Shown here in pieces: positions 1 to 8,487 of a stretch of DNA of 64,000 bases; the stretch's first letter is position 1, and every line of letters begins with the position of its first letter. The DNA is from Macrococcus hajekii (GTDB lineage Bacteria > Bacillota > Bacilli > Staphylococcales > Staphylococcaceae). Position numbers and translations under genes: made by a program. A model generated the notes under the pieces. That model searched no databases and was not told where the DNA came from. It saw nothing but the letters and a program-made list of their open reading frames with translations. The stretch spans positions 19,729 to 83,728 of the forward strand of contig NZ_SCWE01000006.1 in assembly GCF_004359505.1 (NCBI RefSeq). Direction: 5' to 3'.

Positions 1-700
1 CGACAAATTGAAGCGCTTCTGGTCCATCCCCATGCACGCAAATAGAGTCTGCTTTAATAGGTACAAGTGTACCATCTTTAGCTTTAACTACTCCATCATT
101 AATCATACGCAGAATATGAGCGGTCGCTTCATCAGCATCATGAATCAATGCGTCACTTTCACTTCGACTGACAAGCGTACCATCCGCTTCGTAATTACGG
201 TCTGCAAATACTTCATGAATAGCTGTCATGCCTTTCGCTTCCGCAGCGTGTACAAGATGTCCGCCTGCTATCCCCATTACTTTCAATTCAGGATCTAGTT
301 TATACAGAGCACTTACAATACATTCAGCCAGCTGTTCATCCTGAAACGTTGCGTTATAAAGTGCACCGTGAGGTTTGACATGGTTCAGCTTTACATCATG
401 TCTTTTACAGAATGCCTGTATTGCTCCAACCTGATAAGTAATAAGTGCCTCCACTTCGTCGTATGGCATATCAACCTTTCGCCGCCCAAAGCCCATCAAA
501 TCATTGTAGCCAGGGTGCGCGCCGATACCAATATTTTGTGTTTTACACAGTTTAATTGTCTCTTCCATAACATTAAAGTCGCCTGCGTGCATGCCACAAG
601 CGATATTAGCAGATGTTATCAGGGGAATAATGGCTGCATCATTGCCAATGGTATAATTTCCGAAGCTCTCGCCTAAGTCTGCATTTAAATCAATCTTCAT
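1..700 (-). CDS. pxpA: 5-oxoprolinase subunit A (LamB/YcsF family), 3' end cut by the window
   Basis: The frame opens with [16 protein letters not shown], the conserved metal-site start of the LamB/YcsF family, and runs off the left edge after about 233 codons, close to the usual 245-255. PxpA works with PxpB and PxpC to hydrolyse 5-oxo-L-proline to glutamate using ATP, in the cytoplasm. Downstream motifs seen are [18 protein letters not shown] and the VHGD motif near the cut end. It directly follows accC; the ATG at 700 lies 8 bases after GGAGG, while an ATG at 703 abuts the accC stop. It is the last visible gene of the pxpB-pxpC-accB-accC-pxpA operon. Confidence 0.93.
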   Translation of the reverse strand, partial: MKIDLNADLGESFGNYTIGNDAAIIPLITSANIACGMHAGDFNVMEETIKLCKTQNIGIGAHPGYNDLMGFGRRKVDMPYDEVEALITYQVGAIQAFCKRHDVKLNHVKPHGALYNATFQDEQLAECIVSALYKLDPELKVMGIAGGHLVHAAEAKGMTAIHEVFADRNYEADGTLVSRSESDALIHDADEATAHILRMINDGVVKAKDGTLVPIKADSICVHGDGPEALQFV

Positions 701-703
701 CAT

Positions 704-2053
704 CTATCCCTCCAGAAAATGATTTTTTTCAAGAAATTTGATATCCAGCGTATTGGCAACATAGTTAGGATGCTGAATAATTCTATACTGGAAGTCCAGA
801 TTAGTAGCAAAACCATCAATAACTGTTTCATCTAAAATAGTCTGCATTTTCTGAATAGTACGTTCTCGTGTTAAGTCAAATGTAATAATTTTTGCAATCA
901 TAGAGTCATAGTACGGTGAAACCGTGCAGTTCTCATATAAAAACGTATCAATTCTGACACCTGGACCACCGGGTAGATGTAAACCTTGGACTTTACCCGG
1001 TGATGGCCGGAAATGGTGTGATGGATCTTCAGCGTTGATACGACACTCAAGCGCAAAGCCATGAATTTTAATATCTTCCTGCTTGAACGGGAAATGATCA
1101 TCAAGTGCAATATCAAGCTGTGCTTCTATAATATCGACACCGGTCACTCGTTCAGTCACCGTATGTTCCACCTGTACACGTGTATTCATCTCAAGGAAGT
1201 AATACTCCTGTGTTTCTTCCACATATAGAAACTCCAGTGTACCTGCGCCACGATACTTAATATTTTTAGCGGCGTTCACTGCATCTTCTGTCATTCTTTC
1301 CCGTATTGCTGGTGGTACGATTACAGCTGGTGCTTCTTCTATCAGCTTCTGATTATTACGCTGAACAGAACAGTCACGGTCATACAGATGAATCGCGTCA
1401 CCATGGCCGTCACCTATAATCTGAACTTCGATATGACGGGCTGTTTTAATGAATTTCTCGATATAAACACGATCATCACCAAAGGCTTTCAGTGCCTCAT
1501 TTTTAGCGGAATGATAAAGTTTTTCGACGTCAGCTAAATCGTTGACAATTCTCATCCCTTTACCACCTCCACCTGATACTGCTTTAATGACAAGCGGCGC
1601 ACCTATAGATGCTGCCATTTCTATGGCTTCCTCAACGGTCGGAATCACATCTTTAGAGCCTGGGATAACAGGTACTTCTGCAGCAATCATAGTCTTACGT
1701 GCTTCTGCTTTATCCCCCATTTTATCAATGGTCTCCGGCGTCGGACCAATAAAGATAATGTCATGTTCCTCACATAGTCTTGCGAAGGCCGAATTTTCAG
1801 CGAGGAAACCATAACCTGGATGAATTGCATCAGCTCCAGAGACAATAGCCGCCGAAATAATCTGATTCATGTTCAGGTAACTTTTTTGTGCCTGTGCCGG
1901 TCCTATACAATAAGACTCATCAGCCAGTGCGACATGCAACGAATCTTTATCAGAAGAAGAATAGACTGCCACAGTATGGATGCCTAACTTTTTACATGTT
2001 CTGATGATACGAATCGCAATTTCTCCCCTATTAGCAATCAATACCTTTTTCAT
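704..2053 (-). CDS. accC: Acetyl-CoA carboxylase-type biotin carboxylase subunit
   Basis: A 449-residue biotin carboxylase, normal family length. It carboxylates the biotin of a carrier protein with ATP and bicarbonate. Visible landmarks are HPGYGFLAEN (about 78-87), the ATP-grasp glycine loop GGGGKGMR (161-168) and EMNTRVQVEH (288-297), followed by the C-terminal domain. It starts 10 bases after the accB stop and ends against pxpA. The pair accB-accC embedded in 5-oxoprolinase genes is a second, operon-specific set known from staphylococci and bacilli, probably distinct from the fatty-acid accBC. No carboxyltransferase gene is present here, so the acceptor substrate is not shown by the sequence. 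Confidence 0.93.
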   Translation of the reverse strand: MKKVLIANRGEIAIRIIRTCKKLGIHTVAVYSSSDKDSLHVALADESYCIGPAQAQKSYLNMNQIISAAIVSGADAIHPGYGFLAENSAFARLCEEHDIIFIGPTPETIDKMGDKAEARKTMIAAEVPVIPGSKDVIPTVEEAIEMAASIGAPLVIKAVSGGGGKGMRIVNDLADVEKLYHSAKNEALKAFGDDRVYIEKFIKTARHIEVQIIGDGHGDAIHLYDRDCSVQRNNQKLIEEAPAVIVPPAIRERMTEDAVNAAKNIKYRGAGTLEFLYVEETQEYYFLEMNTRVQVEHTVTERVTGVDIIEAQLDIALDDHFPFKQEDIKIHGFALECRINAEDPSHHFRPSPGKVQGLHLPGGPGVRIDTFLYENCTVSPYYDSMIAKIITFDLTRERTIQKMQTILDETVIDGFATNLDFQYRIIQHPNYVANTLDIKFLEKNHFLEG

Positions 2054-2063
2054 TGTGACACCC

Positions 2064-2477
2064 CTATGCTTCTTTAATTTTAATCAGCGGTTCATCGTAG
2101 CTGACTGCTGTACCACTTTCTACATAAATTTCTTCAACCACACCGCTCACTTCGGCCTGTATATCATTCATGACTTTCATTGCTTCAATGATACCGATAC
2201 GGTCTCCTTTTTCCACTTTCTGTCCGACTTCAACAAGCGGTTTTGTACTCTCTTCATTCTCTGTATTATAAAATGTACCGACAAGCAGAGATTTCTGTAC
2301 ATGTCCGCTGTCATCAGCAGGCGGTGCTTGCGGGTTCTGCGCTGCAACTGGTAGTGCACTAGTCTCCGCTACTGCCTTTTCGATATGGTATTCTGTGTCT
2401 TTATCTTTATAAGAAATAAATTTTAGCTGATTATCATTCATCAACTGAATTAATGTATTTAAATTTTCTGTATTCAT
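2064..2477 (-). CDS. accB: Biotin carboxyl carrier protein
   Basis: A 137-residue carrier with an N-terminal helical part, a proline/alanine-rich linker (about 43-56) and a C-terminal biotinyl domain. The biotinylation motif EAMKVMND places the biotin lysine at about residue 101. The protein carries CO2 between AccC and a carboxyltransferase. Its start lies immediately after the pxpC stop with no spacer, which suggests translational coupling. The gene is slightly shorter than the usual fatty-acid AccB. Membership in the oxoproline operon is clear from tight packing; its metabolic role there is inferred. Confidence 0.93.
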   Translation of the reverse strand: MNTENLNTLIQLMNDNQLKFISYKDKDTEYHIEKAVAETSALPVAAQNPQAPPADDSGHVQKSLLVGTFYNTENEESTKPLVEVGQKVEKGDRIGIIEAMKVMNDIQAEVSGVVEEIYVESGTAVSYDEPLIKIKEA

Positions 2478-3431
2478 CTATTTCACCCTTTTAATTAATT
2501 GTTTGATTTTATTACCAGATGTGCGACCTTTATAGGCAAGGATATTGATATCTTCAATATACTTCATCATTTTTCTTTTTTCTTCTACTGCTTCTTCAAA
2601 CGTTCCCGGCACTAATTCAATGATTTCACCTGGTTTTTTTTGAACCAACTTAGGTAAATCATTGAAATAGACTGTACCGATTTTTGCATAGCCACCTACT
2701 GTCTGGCGGTCATTCAGCAGCACAATAGGCTGACCGGATGCTGATACTTGAATAGATCCTAATTGAACGGGTTCAGATAAAATATCATAATCATCTGCTT
2801 TAAGAGCATCCCCTTCAAGGCGTATGCCCATACGATCAGATACATTAGATATCTCATACGTTTTCACTTTAAATCTTTCGAAACGTTCAAATTGCTGTCC
2901 AGGTATGAATCTAATTTTCTTATCATCAAATGGAGGCGTATAGATTGTTTTCTCCAGTACTTTTTCAGGGTCCTTAAATGGTAATTCATCTCCTGCCTGA
3001 AGTGCTCTACCATCCTTACCACCTAACTTGATTTTAGTATGTGTTGAATAGCTGTCAAAGACACTTTCCACATGAAAACCGTTGCGAACTGTGAGATACG
3101 TTCTCATCCCATCTACTGCTGCACTGAATTTCAACTGATCATTCATCTTCGCATGATAAATGGTATTCACATTAACCGGTTTATCATTTAAAGTTGCCTG
3201 CATATCAGCGCCTGTAATGATAAATGAGTTACCACGCCCAAATTCAAACGTGCCCCCTTGCATCGTCATTTCGAGGCTGACAAATTCATTATTTTCTAAT
3301 AGCTGATTCCCTACCATAAAACTAAAATAATCCATTGCACCACTCGGGCTAAGTCCCATATGCTGAACTCCAGAGCGACCCGTATCCTGAATCGTTGTCA
3401 GCAGACCCGGCTGTAAGACTTTAAGACTCAT
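2478..3431 (-). CDS. pxpC: 5-oxoprolinase subunit C (biotin-dependent carboxyltransferase family)
   Basis: A 317-residue protein of the KipA/YbgK (AHS2) family. Family features visible are the start LKVLQPGLLTTIQDTGRSG, then PSGAMDYFSFMVGNQLLEN, and later VSDRMGIRLEG and SDRQTVGGYAKIGTV-like text ('LLNDRQTVGGYAKIG'). It partners PxpB in phosphorylating and opening 5-oxoproline delivered by PxpA. Its start overlaps the pxpB stop by 4 bases (ATGA type). Domain databases label it a carboxyltransferase fold, which may explain the accB/accC neighbours, but current family knowledge assigns 5-oxoprolinase. Confidence 0.92.
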   Translation of the reverse strand: MSLKVLQPGLLTTIQDTGRSGVQHMGLSPSGAMDYFSFMVGNQLLENNEFVSLEMTMQGGTFEFGRGNSFIITGADMQATLNDKPVNVNTIYHAKMNDQLKFSAAVDGMRTYLTVRNGFHVESVFDSYSTHTKIKLGGKDGRALQAGDELPFKDPEKVLEKTIYTPPFDDKKIRFIPGQQFERFERFKVKTYEISNVSDRMGIRLEGDALKADDYDILSEPVQLGSIQVSASGQPIVLLNDRQTVGGYAKIGTVYFNDLPKLVQKKPGEIIELVPGTFEEAVEEKRKMMKYIEDINILAYKGRTSGNKIKQLIKRVK

Positions 3432-4123
3432 TGCGTAACCTCCTCTACTTCAACTTTATAATGACTATCCTGTTCAATCGCAGCATATTCTTCTTTGCTG
3501 ATCGCCTTAAACTGAATATAGTTCCCTGCTTCATAATAGACAGAAGGTGTACGTTCAGCGTCAAACAGCTTCACAGGTGTACGCCCTATAATATTCCATC
3601 CTCCAGGGGAAGCGAACGGATACATACCTGTCTGTTCATTAGCAATACCAACCGAACCCGCAGGAATCTCTTTACGTGGTGTTTCTTTACGCGGCTTGGC
3701 AATCGACGGATCCAGTCCACCCAGAAAAGGAAAACCCGGCATAAAACCCAGCATATAAATTAAATATTGTTTTGCAGTATGTCGCTCAATCACTTCCTGT
3801 GCTGATAGCTGACAATGTGCTGCTAGTTCTTCTAAATCGAGTCCATAATCATAACAGACCGGGATATAGAAAACTTTCTTTCCCCCCTTGCTGCTCTTAC
3901 TTATTTTCAGTTTCTTTATCTGTTCTGCAATCACATCATGATTAGCTGTTTCATCTAAATAGACGACTAACGTATGATAAGAAGTCACTAATTCTTCAAT
4001 ACCTTCAATATGTGCTTCTTCTATCGCTTTTTTCAATGCGAGGACCTGATGGTTAATCGTTTCGTCTATCACCGCTTCAAAAATGCAGATTAAAGCATTT
4101 TCGCTAATATATTTTATTTCCAT
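3428..4123 (-). CDS. pxpB: 5-oxoprolinase subunit B (KipI/AHS1 family)
   Basis: A 231-residue KipI-type protein. Landmarks include IPVCYDYGLDLEELA, YLIYMLGFMPGFPFLGGLD, and GSVGIANEQTGMYPFASPGG, all characteristic of the AHS1 domain. It is the first gene of the operon; GGAG lies 8 bases before the ATG. PxpB and PxpC form the ATP-dependent half of 5-oxoprolinase. In Bacillus the same family was first described as KipI, an inhibitor of the sporulation kinase KinA; here the operon context favours the metabolic role. Confidence 0.93.
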   Translation of the reverse strand: MEIKYISENALICIFEAVIDETINHQVLALKKAIEEAHIEGIEELVTSYHTLVVYLDETANHDVIAEQIKKLKISKSSKGGKKVFYIPVCYDYGLDLEELAAHCQLSAQEVIERHTAKQYLIYMLGFMPGFPFLGGLDPSIAKPRKETPRKEIPAGSVGIANEQTGMYPFASPGGWNIIGRTPVKLFDAERTPSVYYEAGNYIQFKAISKEEYAAIEQDSHYKVEVEEVTQ

Positions 4124-4208
4124 CTATGAAGCTCCTTTCTCTGTCATATAAATTCTATCATATCTCTCAGTATATTCAGTAAATTTTTTTAACATCCTAA
4201 AATTGCCA

Positions 4209-4240
4209 TAAAAAAAGCCGCTGTTATCTCACAGCGACTT
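4209..4240 (-). terminator. Intrinsic terminator after yidC
   Basis: On the minus strand the arms GTCGCTGT and ACAGCGGC flank a short loop and are followed by a run of seven T. It separates yidC from pxpB. Confidence 0.85.
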
Positions 4241-4247
4241 CTATCAA

Positions 4248-5099
4248 TTATCTTCTTTTCTTTTTAGGTTTTACTTGTGTATTGCGCACCACAGTTTCTC
4301 TATTCTGTTCATGTGCTTCAACAAGCGGCTTCATCTCTTCATGAACCTTCTGCTTGTAGAATTTATTACCTAACCATGTCTGAACAACAAGGAAAGCGCC
4401 ACCTACTGCCCAGTACAATGCAAGTGCAGCTGGAGAAATGTATGACATCCAGATAATCATAATAGGTGAAATGAACATCATCATACGCATCTGTGCTTTC
4501 TGTTCATCAGGAATATTCTGCATCGATACAAATGCCTGAAGCGCATAAATAATCCCTGCGATGATGGTCATCATAATATCCGGACGTGTCAGATCAAACC
4601 AGAGGAAGTGAGGATATTGTGTAATACCGCCACCTGTCGGATATTTCAGCACGTAGAATAATCCTGTAACAATCGGAAGCTGGATAAGAAGAGGTAGACA
4701 ACCCATATTCAGTGGATTGATTTCGTTCTCTTTATATAGTGCCATCATTTCCTGATTAGCAGCCATACGTTCTTCCTGTGTACGTGCATGCTTTGTTTTT
4801 TCCTGTATCGCTTTTAACTGCGGCTGAATCAGATTCATTTTTTCTTTCATGATGCTCTGATTTTTGTATGTTTTCATCATAAACGGGAACAGCGCAAGAC
4901 GAACAATCAATGTGATCGCAATAATAGCCAGTCCGTAATTGTGACCCATATTTGCACCAAGCCAGTGTATCAGTAAATCTAAAGGATGGACAAATGTATC
5001 ATAGAAGAAACCTGTACGATTAGTTTCCTTAGAATAATCACAACCTGCTAACAATATAATAATACCGAACAATAATGGCATTAAAGCCTTTTTCTTCAT
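4248..5099 (-). CDS. yidC: Membrane protein insertase YidC (lipoprotein, Oxa1 family)
   Basis: A 283-residue YidC/Oxa1/SpoIIIJ-type insertase. The N-terminus is a lipoprotein signal with lipobox LAGC ending at Cys20. Five membrane segments follow, with the conserved hydrophilic-groove arginine in ITLIVRLALFPF, a cytoplasmic helical hairpin rich in Lys/Glu/Gln, and NPLNMGCLPLLIQLPI. The basic tail KPKKKRR resembles ribosome-contacting tails. It inserts membrane proteins such as AtpE, with or without SecYEG. It is monocistronic between a promoter region at about 5110-5160 and a terminator. Placement next to thiE matches staphylococci. Confidence 0.95.
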   Translation of the reverse strand: MKKKALMPLLFGIIILLAGCDYSKETNRTGFFYDTFVHPLDLLIHWLGANMGHNYGLAIIAITLIVRLALFPFMMKTYKNQSIMKEKMNLIQPQLKAIQEKTKHARTQEERMAANQEMMALYKENEINPLNMGCLPLLIQLPIVTGLFYVLKYPTGGGITQYPHFLWFDLTRPDIMMTIIAGIIYALQAFVSMQNIPDEQKAQMRMMMFISPIMIIWMSYISPAALALYWAVGGAFLVVQTWLGNKFYKQKVHEEMKPLVEAHEQNRETVVRNTQVKPKKKRR

Positions 5100-5184
5100 T
5101 TCTTCACCTCATAGTATTCTTCACATAGAGGTTATTTTAACACATTTTATTAACTGATTAAACATTTATCCTCATTTAAGACTT

Positions 5185-5823
5185 CTATTTGTAATAATCC
5201 AGATAACTTTTCACATCTTGTTCAATGTTTCCGCTCGCTGCAATCGAAGAAATAGTGGATATACCATCCGCTCCTGCTTTTAAAATCATTTCACAATTTC
5301 GGTTCGTAATACCTCCGATAGCAACAATCGGTACCTCTTTATCATATAGGCGCATCTTTCGGATAAGCTCTATGCCACCCGGCTTCTTAGCATCGCTTTT
5401 TGAACTTGTAGCATACACGGGTCCGACACCAATATAATCAACATGCTGAAGATCAGATTGATCATATTCCTCGAAATTGCTCACTGATAATCCGATAATC
5501 TTGTGTTCAAATTTTTCAATGATAGTTTCTATCTTTTCATCATCCTGGCCTAGATGAATACCATCAGCATCAATATCAAGCGCCAGTTGCCAGTCATCAT
5601 TGACAATGAAAGGGACATTATACGCATGACATAGCTTCTTCAATCTTTGAGCCAGTTGTCTTTTTTCTTCTCCGTCTAAGGACCCTGGTCCTTTTTCTCT
5701 GAATTGAAAAAGAGTGATGCCTGCCTTGAGTGCCTGCTCCAGCACATCTTCAAATTGACGTCCTACTATATTGGATGAACCACAGATAAAGTAAAGTTTT
5801 AACATATCTTGTTCAAATTTCAA
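5185..5823 (-). CDS. thiE: Thiamine-phosphate synthase
   Basis: A 212-residue TIM-barrel enzyme joining hydroxymethylpyrimidine diphosphate and thiazole phosphate to give thiamine phosphate. Visible are FQFREKGPGS, the pyrophosphate/Mg region VNDDWQLALDIDADGIHLGQDD, GVGPVYATSSKSDA, and VAIGGITNRN with the phosphate-binding glycines. It is the last gene of thiD-thiM-thiE behind tenA and lies one base after the thiM stop. Expression should be controlled by the TPP riboswitch upstream of tenA. Confidence 0.95.
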   Translation of the reverse strand: MKFEQDMLKLYFICGSSNIVGRQFEDVLEQALKAGITLFQFREKGPGSLDGEEKRQLAQRLKKLCHAYNVPFIVNDDWQLALDIDADGIHLGQDDEKIETIIEKFEHKIIGLSVSNFEEYDQSDLQHVDYIGVGPVYATSSKSDAKKPGGIELIRKMRLYDKEVPIVAIGGITNRNCEMILKAGADGISTISSIAASGNIEQDVKSYLDYYK

Positions 5824-5824
5824 A

Positions 5825-6610
5825 CTAATCCACTTCTTTCACCCGCATATTCTCTGCGATGTCATTTTCTCCTATCACATTCAACATATCCAGCAGATGA
5901 ATCTGAAAATGACCCGGCAAAGTTCCAGCCTTCTGTTCAGCAGCTCGCTCTGCTGCAATATTATAATAAGATACTGCTTCTACTAAAACAGATACTGTCG
6001 GTTTAACTTCATTATATATAAAAGCGCTAACAATTGCGCCTAATAAACATCCACCACCTGTTACCTTTGTCAGCATAGCACTGCCATTTGATAACTTTCT
6101 CGTCTGACCATCCACATAAATTGCATCTTCTTTGCCTGTTACAATAATAGCTGTCTCTAATTTTCTGCCTGCTTCTTGAGCTATTTTAACAGTATCCAGT
6201 GATAGATCACTGTCTGTCCCTTTCATCTCCGCTGCCTCTATTAGCCCTTTAACTTCAGATGCATTTCCTCTTACCACACTGATATCATAGTTCTGAATCA
6301 GTTTAAGACAGAATGCTTTTCTGAATGGAGTGGCACTGCATGCAACTGGATCAAGTACGATAGGGACACTATGCTTATTCGCTGCTTCAGCTGCTTTTTC
6401 CATGGAAGGCATACTTTCTTTAGTGAGCGAACCGATATTGATAAGCACGGCACCCGCATGCTTGATGAAGTCTTCCAGTTCTTCTACTTCGGTCGCCATT
6501 GCCGGACTAGCCCCTAAAGATAACAGTCCATTCGCCGTAAAGTTTTTCACTACATCATTAGTCAGACAGATAATGAGTGGATTATCTTCCCTTAATTGAT
6601 TAATACGCAA
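5825..6610 (-). CDS. thiM: Hydroxyethylthiazole kinase, TTG start
   Basis: ThiM phosphorylates 4-methyl-5-hydroxyethylthiazole for thiamine salvage. The preferred start is TTG at 6610 (reads MRINQLREDNPLIICLTN), 6 bases after AAGGAGG; this gives 261 residues, the family length. A longer frame starting at 6715 would overlap thiD by more than 100 bases and adds a non-conserved leader. Motifs seen are CLTNDVVKNFTANGLLSLGASPAM, VLDPVACSATPFR and the anion hole VTGGGCLLGA with its catalytic cysteine. The start overlaps the end of thiD by 11 bases, indicating coupling. Confidence 0.94.
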   Translation of the reverse strand: MRINQLREDNPLIICLTNDVVKNFTANGLLSLGASPAMATEVEELEDFIKHAGAVLINIGSLTKESMPSMEKAAEAANKHSVPIVLDPVACSATPFRKAFCLKLIQNYDISVVRGNASEVKGLIEAAEMKGTDSDLSLDTVKIAQEAGRKLETAIIVTGKEDAIYVDGQTRKLSNGSAMLTKVTGGGCLLGAIVSAFIYNEVKPTVSVLVEAVSYYNIAAERAAEQKAGTLPGHFQIHLLDMLNVIGENDIAENMRVKEVD

Positions 6611-7400
6611 TTTCTTCCTCCTTGTAACCGAAATGACTGACTGGACCATTGCCGTGACCGAGCCCCGGATTATGTCTAATAGCATGTGTGATATACGCCT
6701 TCGCTGTACGCACACTGGTTGCTATTGAATGACCTTTGGCAAGTTCAGCTGTAATCACTGCGCTGAACGTACAGCCAGTTCCATGGGTATGATGAGTTGC
6801 TATTCTTTGAGCAGGGAGTTCTATACATCCTTCTTTTGTGAAGAGATAATCAATTGCATCACCCTCCAGATGACCTCCTTTAATGACAACAGATTGACTG
6901 CCGATTTCATTAAGGAAAATCTTGCCTGCACGTTCTATCTCACTTTTTGTCTGTACCGTCATATTGAGGATACGCTCAAGCTCAGGCAGGTTCGGCGTCG
7001 CAACAGTTGCAAGATCGAGCAACTTATAACGCACAGCTTCTTTTCCGTCATCATTCAATAAATCATCACCACTTTTTGCGACCATAACGGGATCAATAAC
7101 ATAAGGAATATGATGTTTCACTATAAATGGTCTGACGACATCCATCACTTCACTTGTGCCTAGCATCCCCGTCTTCACAGCGTCCGGTACAATATCGTTA
7201 TATATACTGTCCAGCTGCGCTTCAATAATATGAACAGGTTGATCAAACACTTGCTGAACACCTGTTGTATTTTGAGCAACGATACTCGTAATCGCACTCA
7301 TACCATATACATTTCTTGACTGAAAGACTTTGACATCTGCAATCGTGCCGGCTCCACCAGTTGGATCTGTACCCGCAATAGATAGCGCCGTCTTAAACAT
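6600..7400 (-). CDS. thiD: Hydroxymethylpyrimidine/phosphomethylpyrimidine kinase
   Basis: A 266-residue ribokinase-like enzyme phosphorylating HMP and HMP-phosphate in thiamine synthesis. The N-terminus ALSIAGTDPTGGAGTIADVK, the middle DAVKTGMLGTSEVMD and YVIDPVMVAKSGDDLL, and HGTGCTFSAVITAELAKG near the C-terminus are ThiD signatures. It overlaps the tenA 3' end by 8 bases and thiM by 11. Some ThiD paralogues are pyridoxal kinases; the thi operon context and TPP riboswitch favour ThiD. Confidence 0.95.
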   Translation of the reverse strand: MFKTALSIAGTDPTGGAGTIADVKVFQSRNVYGMSAITSIVAQNTTGVQQVFDQPVHIIEAQLDSIYNDIVPDAVKTGMLGTSEVMDVVRPFIVKHHIPYVIDPVMVAKSGDDLLNDDGKEAVRYKLLDLATVATPNLPELERILNMTVQTKSEIERAGKIFLNEIGSQSVVIKGGHLEGDAIDYLFTKEGCIELPAQRIATHHTHGTGCTFSAVITAELAKGHSIATSVRTAKAYITHAIRHNPGLGHGNGPVSHFGYKEEEIAY

Positions 7401-8064
7401 AAAACCACTCCTCCTGACGATAAGCCATATCGAAGAAACGTTTTTCGTGAATACAGCTCTCTAGAAAATTGCGTCTCAGAATATCGCGATTTTCTTCAGT
7501 CGTTGTCTCAGCAAAACGATTTACCCAGTTATTCAGACGATTCATCAGTTCACTCATATTGACAGCATAAAAATCCACCCATTCTTTTAAAGGATTATCT
7601 GTCAAATCATGATTTGCCTGTATTTTAAGCGCCAGTTGCTGATAAACATAAGGACAAGGTGCCATGGCACAAATCGTATAGCTTGCATCATCATATTTAT
7701 ATGCATTGTAATACATATGTTTGATGTAATGATCACTTGAAGGATACCATTCTCCTCCAGCGATAATAGCCTCATAATCTTCTCCAACATAATCAGCCAT
7801 TGTATAATGAGCACTGACTTCACCGTTGATAACAAAGTCAATCTGATCAAGTAAAAAACGAATATCCTCTTTATTATTCAACTTAGCAATGAGTAAACTA
7901 TAGATTTTTGCGAATTCATTCAAATAAAGATGATCCGCTTTCAAATAATGGCGAATCGCTTCTTTATCAATATTTCCTTTAATAATCCCCTGGATAAAAT
8001 CATCTTCATATATCGCATCAATAATAGGTGCTGCTTCGCGTTGCAATTCATCAGTAAACATCAT
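7393..8064 (-). CDS. tenA: Thiaminase II / aminopyrimidine aminohydrolase
   Basis: A 223-residue all-helical TenA protein. It hydrolyses aminopyrimidine breakdown products of thiamine so that HMP can be salvaged. Family marks are the catalytic cysteine in MAPCPYVYQQLA, the YxxF-type aromatic residues around HYLKADHLYLNEFAKIYSLL, and the C-terminal SCIHEKRFFDMAYRQEEW with the active-site glutamate. First gene of the operon; GGAGG precedes two adjacent ATG codons (8064 and 8061), either of which could be used. The TPP riboswitch lies directly upstream. Confidence 0.94.
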   Translation of the reverse strand: MMFTDELQREAAPIIDAIYEDDFIQGIIKGNIDKEAIRHYLKADHLYLNEFAKIYSLLIAKLNNKEDIRFLLDQIDFVINGEVSAHYTMADYVGEDYEAIIAGGEWYPSSDHYIKHMYYNAYKYDDASYTICAMAPCPYVYQQLALKIQANHDLTDNPLKEWVDFYAVNMSELMNRLNNWVNRFAETTTEENRDILRRNFLESCIHEKRFFDMAYRQEEWFYV

Positions 8065-8082
8065 TATTCCTCCTTTAATATT

Positions 8083-8112
8083 AAAAAAAGACCTATTTCT
8101 GCAGAAAAGGTC
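8083..8112 (-). terminator. Riboswitch-controlled terminator before tenA
   Basis: The minus strand reads GACCT, an internal TTTCTGCAGAAA palindrome, AGGTC, then seven T. It is the off-state hairpin of the TPP riboswitch. The GACC at 8109-8112 can instead pair with the GGTC at 8122-8125, giving the antiterminator. Confidence 0.85.
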
Positions 8113-8122
8113 CTAAAAGAAG

Positions 8123-8203
8123 ACCGCTTTCCTACGCTAGCATTATCTAGATCAGGTAAAGGGTTTGACACTGTCATCTCAGCCATAAGGCACCCCTAGC
8201 AGT
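8123..8203 (-). promoter_or_regulatory. TPP riboswitch (THI element) aptamer
   Basis: The minus strand shows the THI-box core in order: CTAGGGGTGCC, GGCTGAGATGACA, AACCCTTTACCTGATCT, then GATAATGCTAGCGTAGGAAAG. Stem P1 can be drawn as ACTGCT (8198-8203) with AGCGGT (8123-8128). It precedes tenA-thiD-thiM-thiE and should repress them when thiamine pyrophosphate is plentiful. Confidence 0.97.
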
Positions 8204-8260
8204 AATAGATATTTTATTAATTAAAGCATACAGAACTCTGCATTTGATTGCAAATAAAAA

Positions 8261-8473
8261 AAGAGTCTGGGACATAAGTAAATCTTCGATTTAAAATCCT
8301 GGCTCAAAATAAAAGCAGAAATGGGCTTAGCATTAATGGCCGTAAATATAAGGAAACTAGCTACCGCAAGTAGCAAAACCCTTATGAAAAATAAAGAAAT
8401 AGCGATAAAATTTGATTCTCATCAAATTTTATCGCTATTTTTATTGTCCGTAGGAATTATGTCCCAGACTCTT
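8261..8473. repeat. Structured 213-bp intergenic element bounded by 17-bp inverted repeats
   Basis: The ends AAGAGTCTGGGACATAA (8261-8277) and its exact reverse complement (8457-8473) form a perfect 17-bp inverted repeat. Inside are a small hairpin GCTAC-CGCAA-GTAGC flanked by ATAAGG/CCTTAT, and a perfect 20-bp inverted repeat with a TCTC loop at 8397-8440. I see no ORF with a ribosome binding site. Elements with the same GTCTGGGACATAA ends are, as I recall, common between genes of staphylococci; whether this is a MITE-like repeat, an RNA or an elaborate terminator is not known to me. Confidence 0.75.
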
Positions 8474-8487
8474 GAATTGATATCAAA

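Noticed and set aside
8..298. Plus-strand open frame at the left edge
   Set aside because: It lies opposite the conserved PxpA frame and has no family features.
6611..6715. Longer N-terminus of ThiM
   Set aside because: It overlaps thiD by more than 100 bases, adds a non-conserved leader and lacks a ribosome binding site; the TTG at 6610 fits better.
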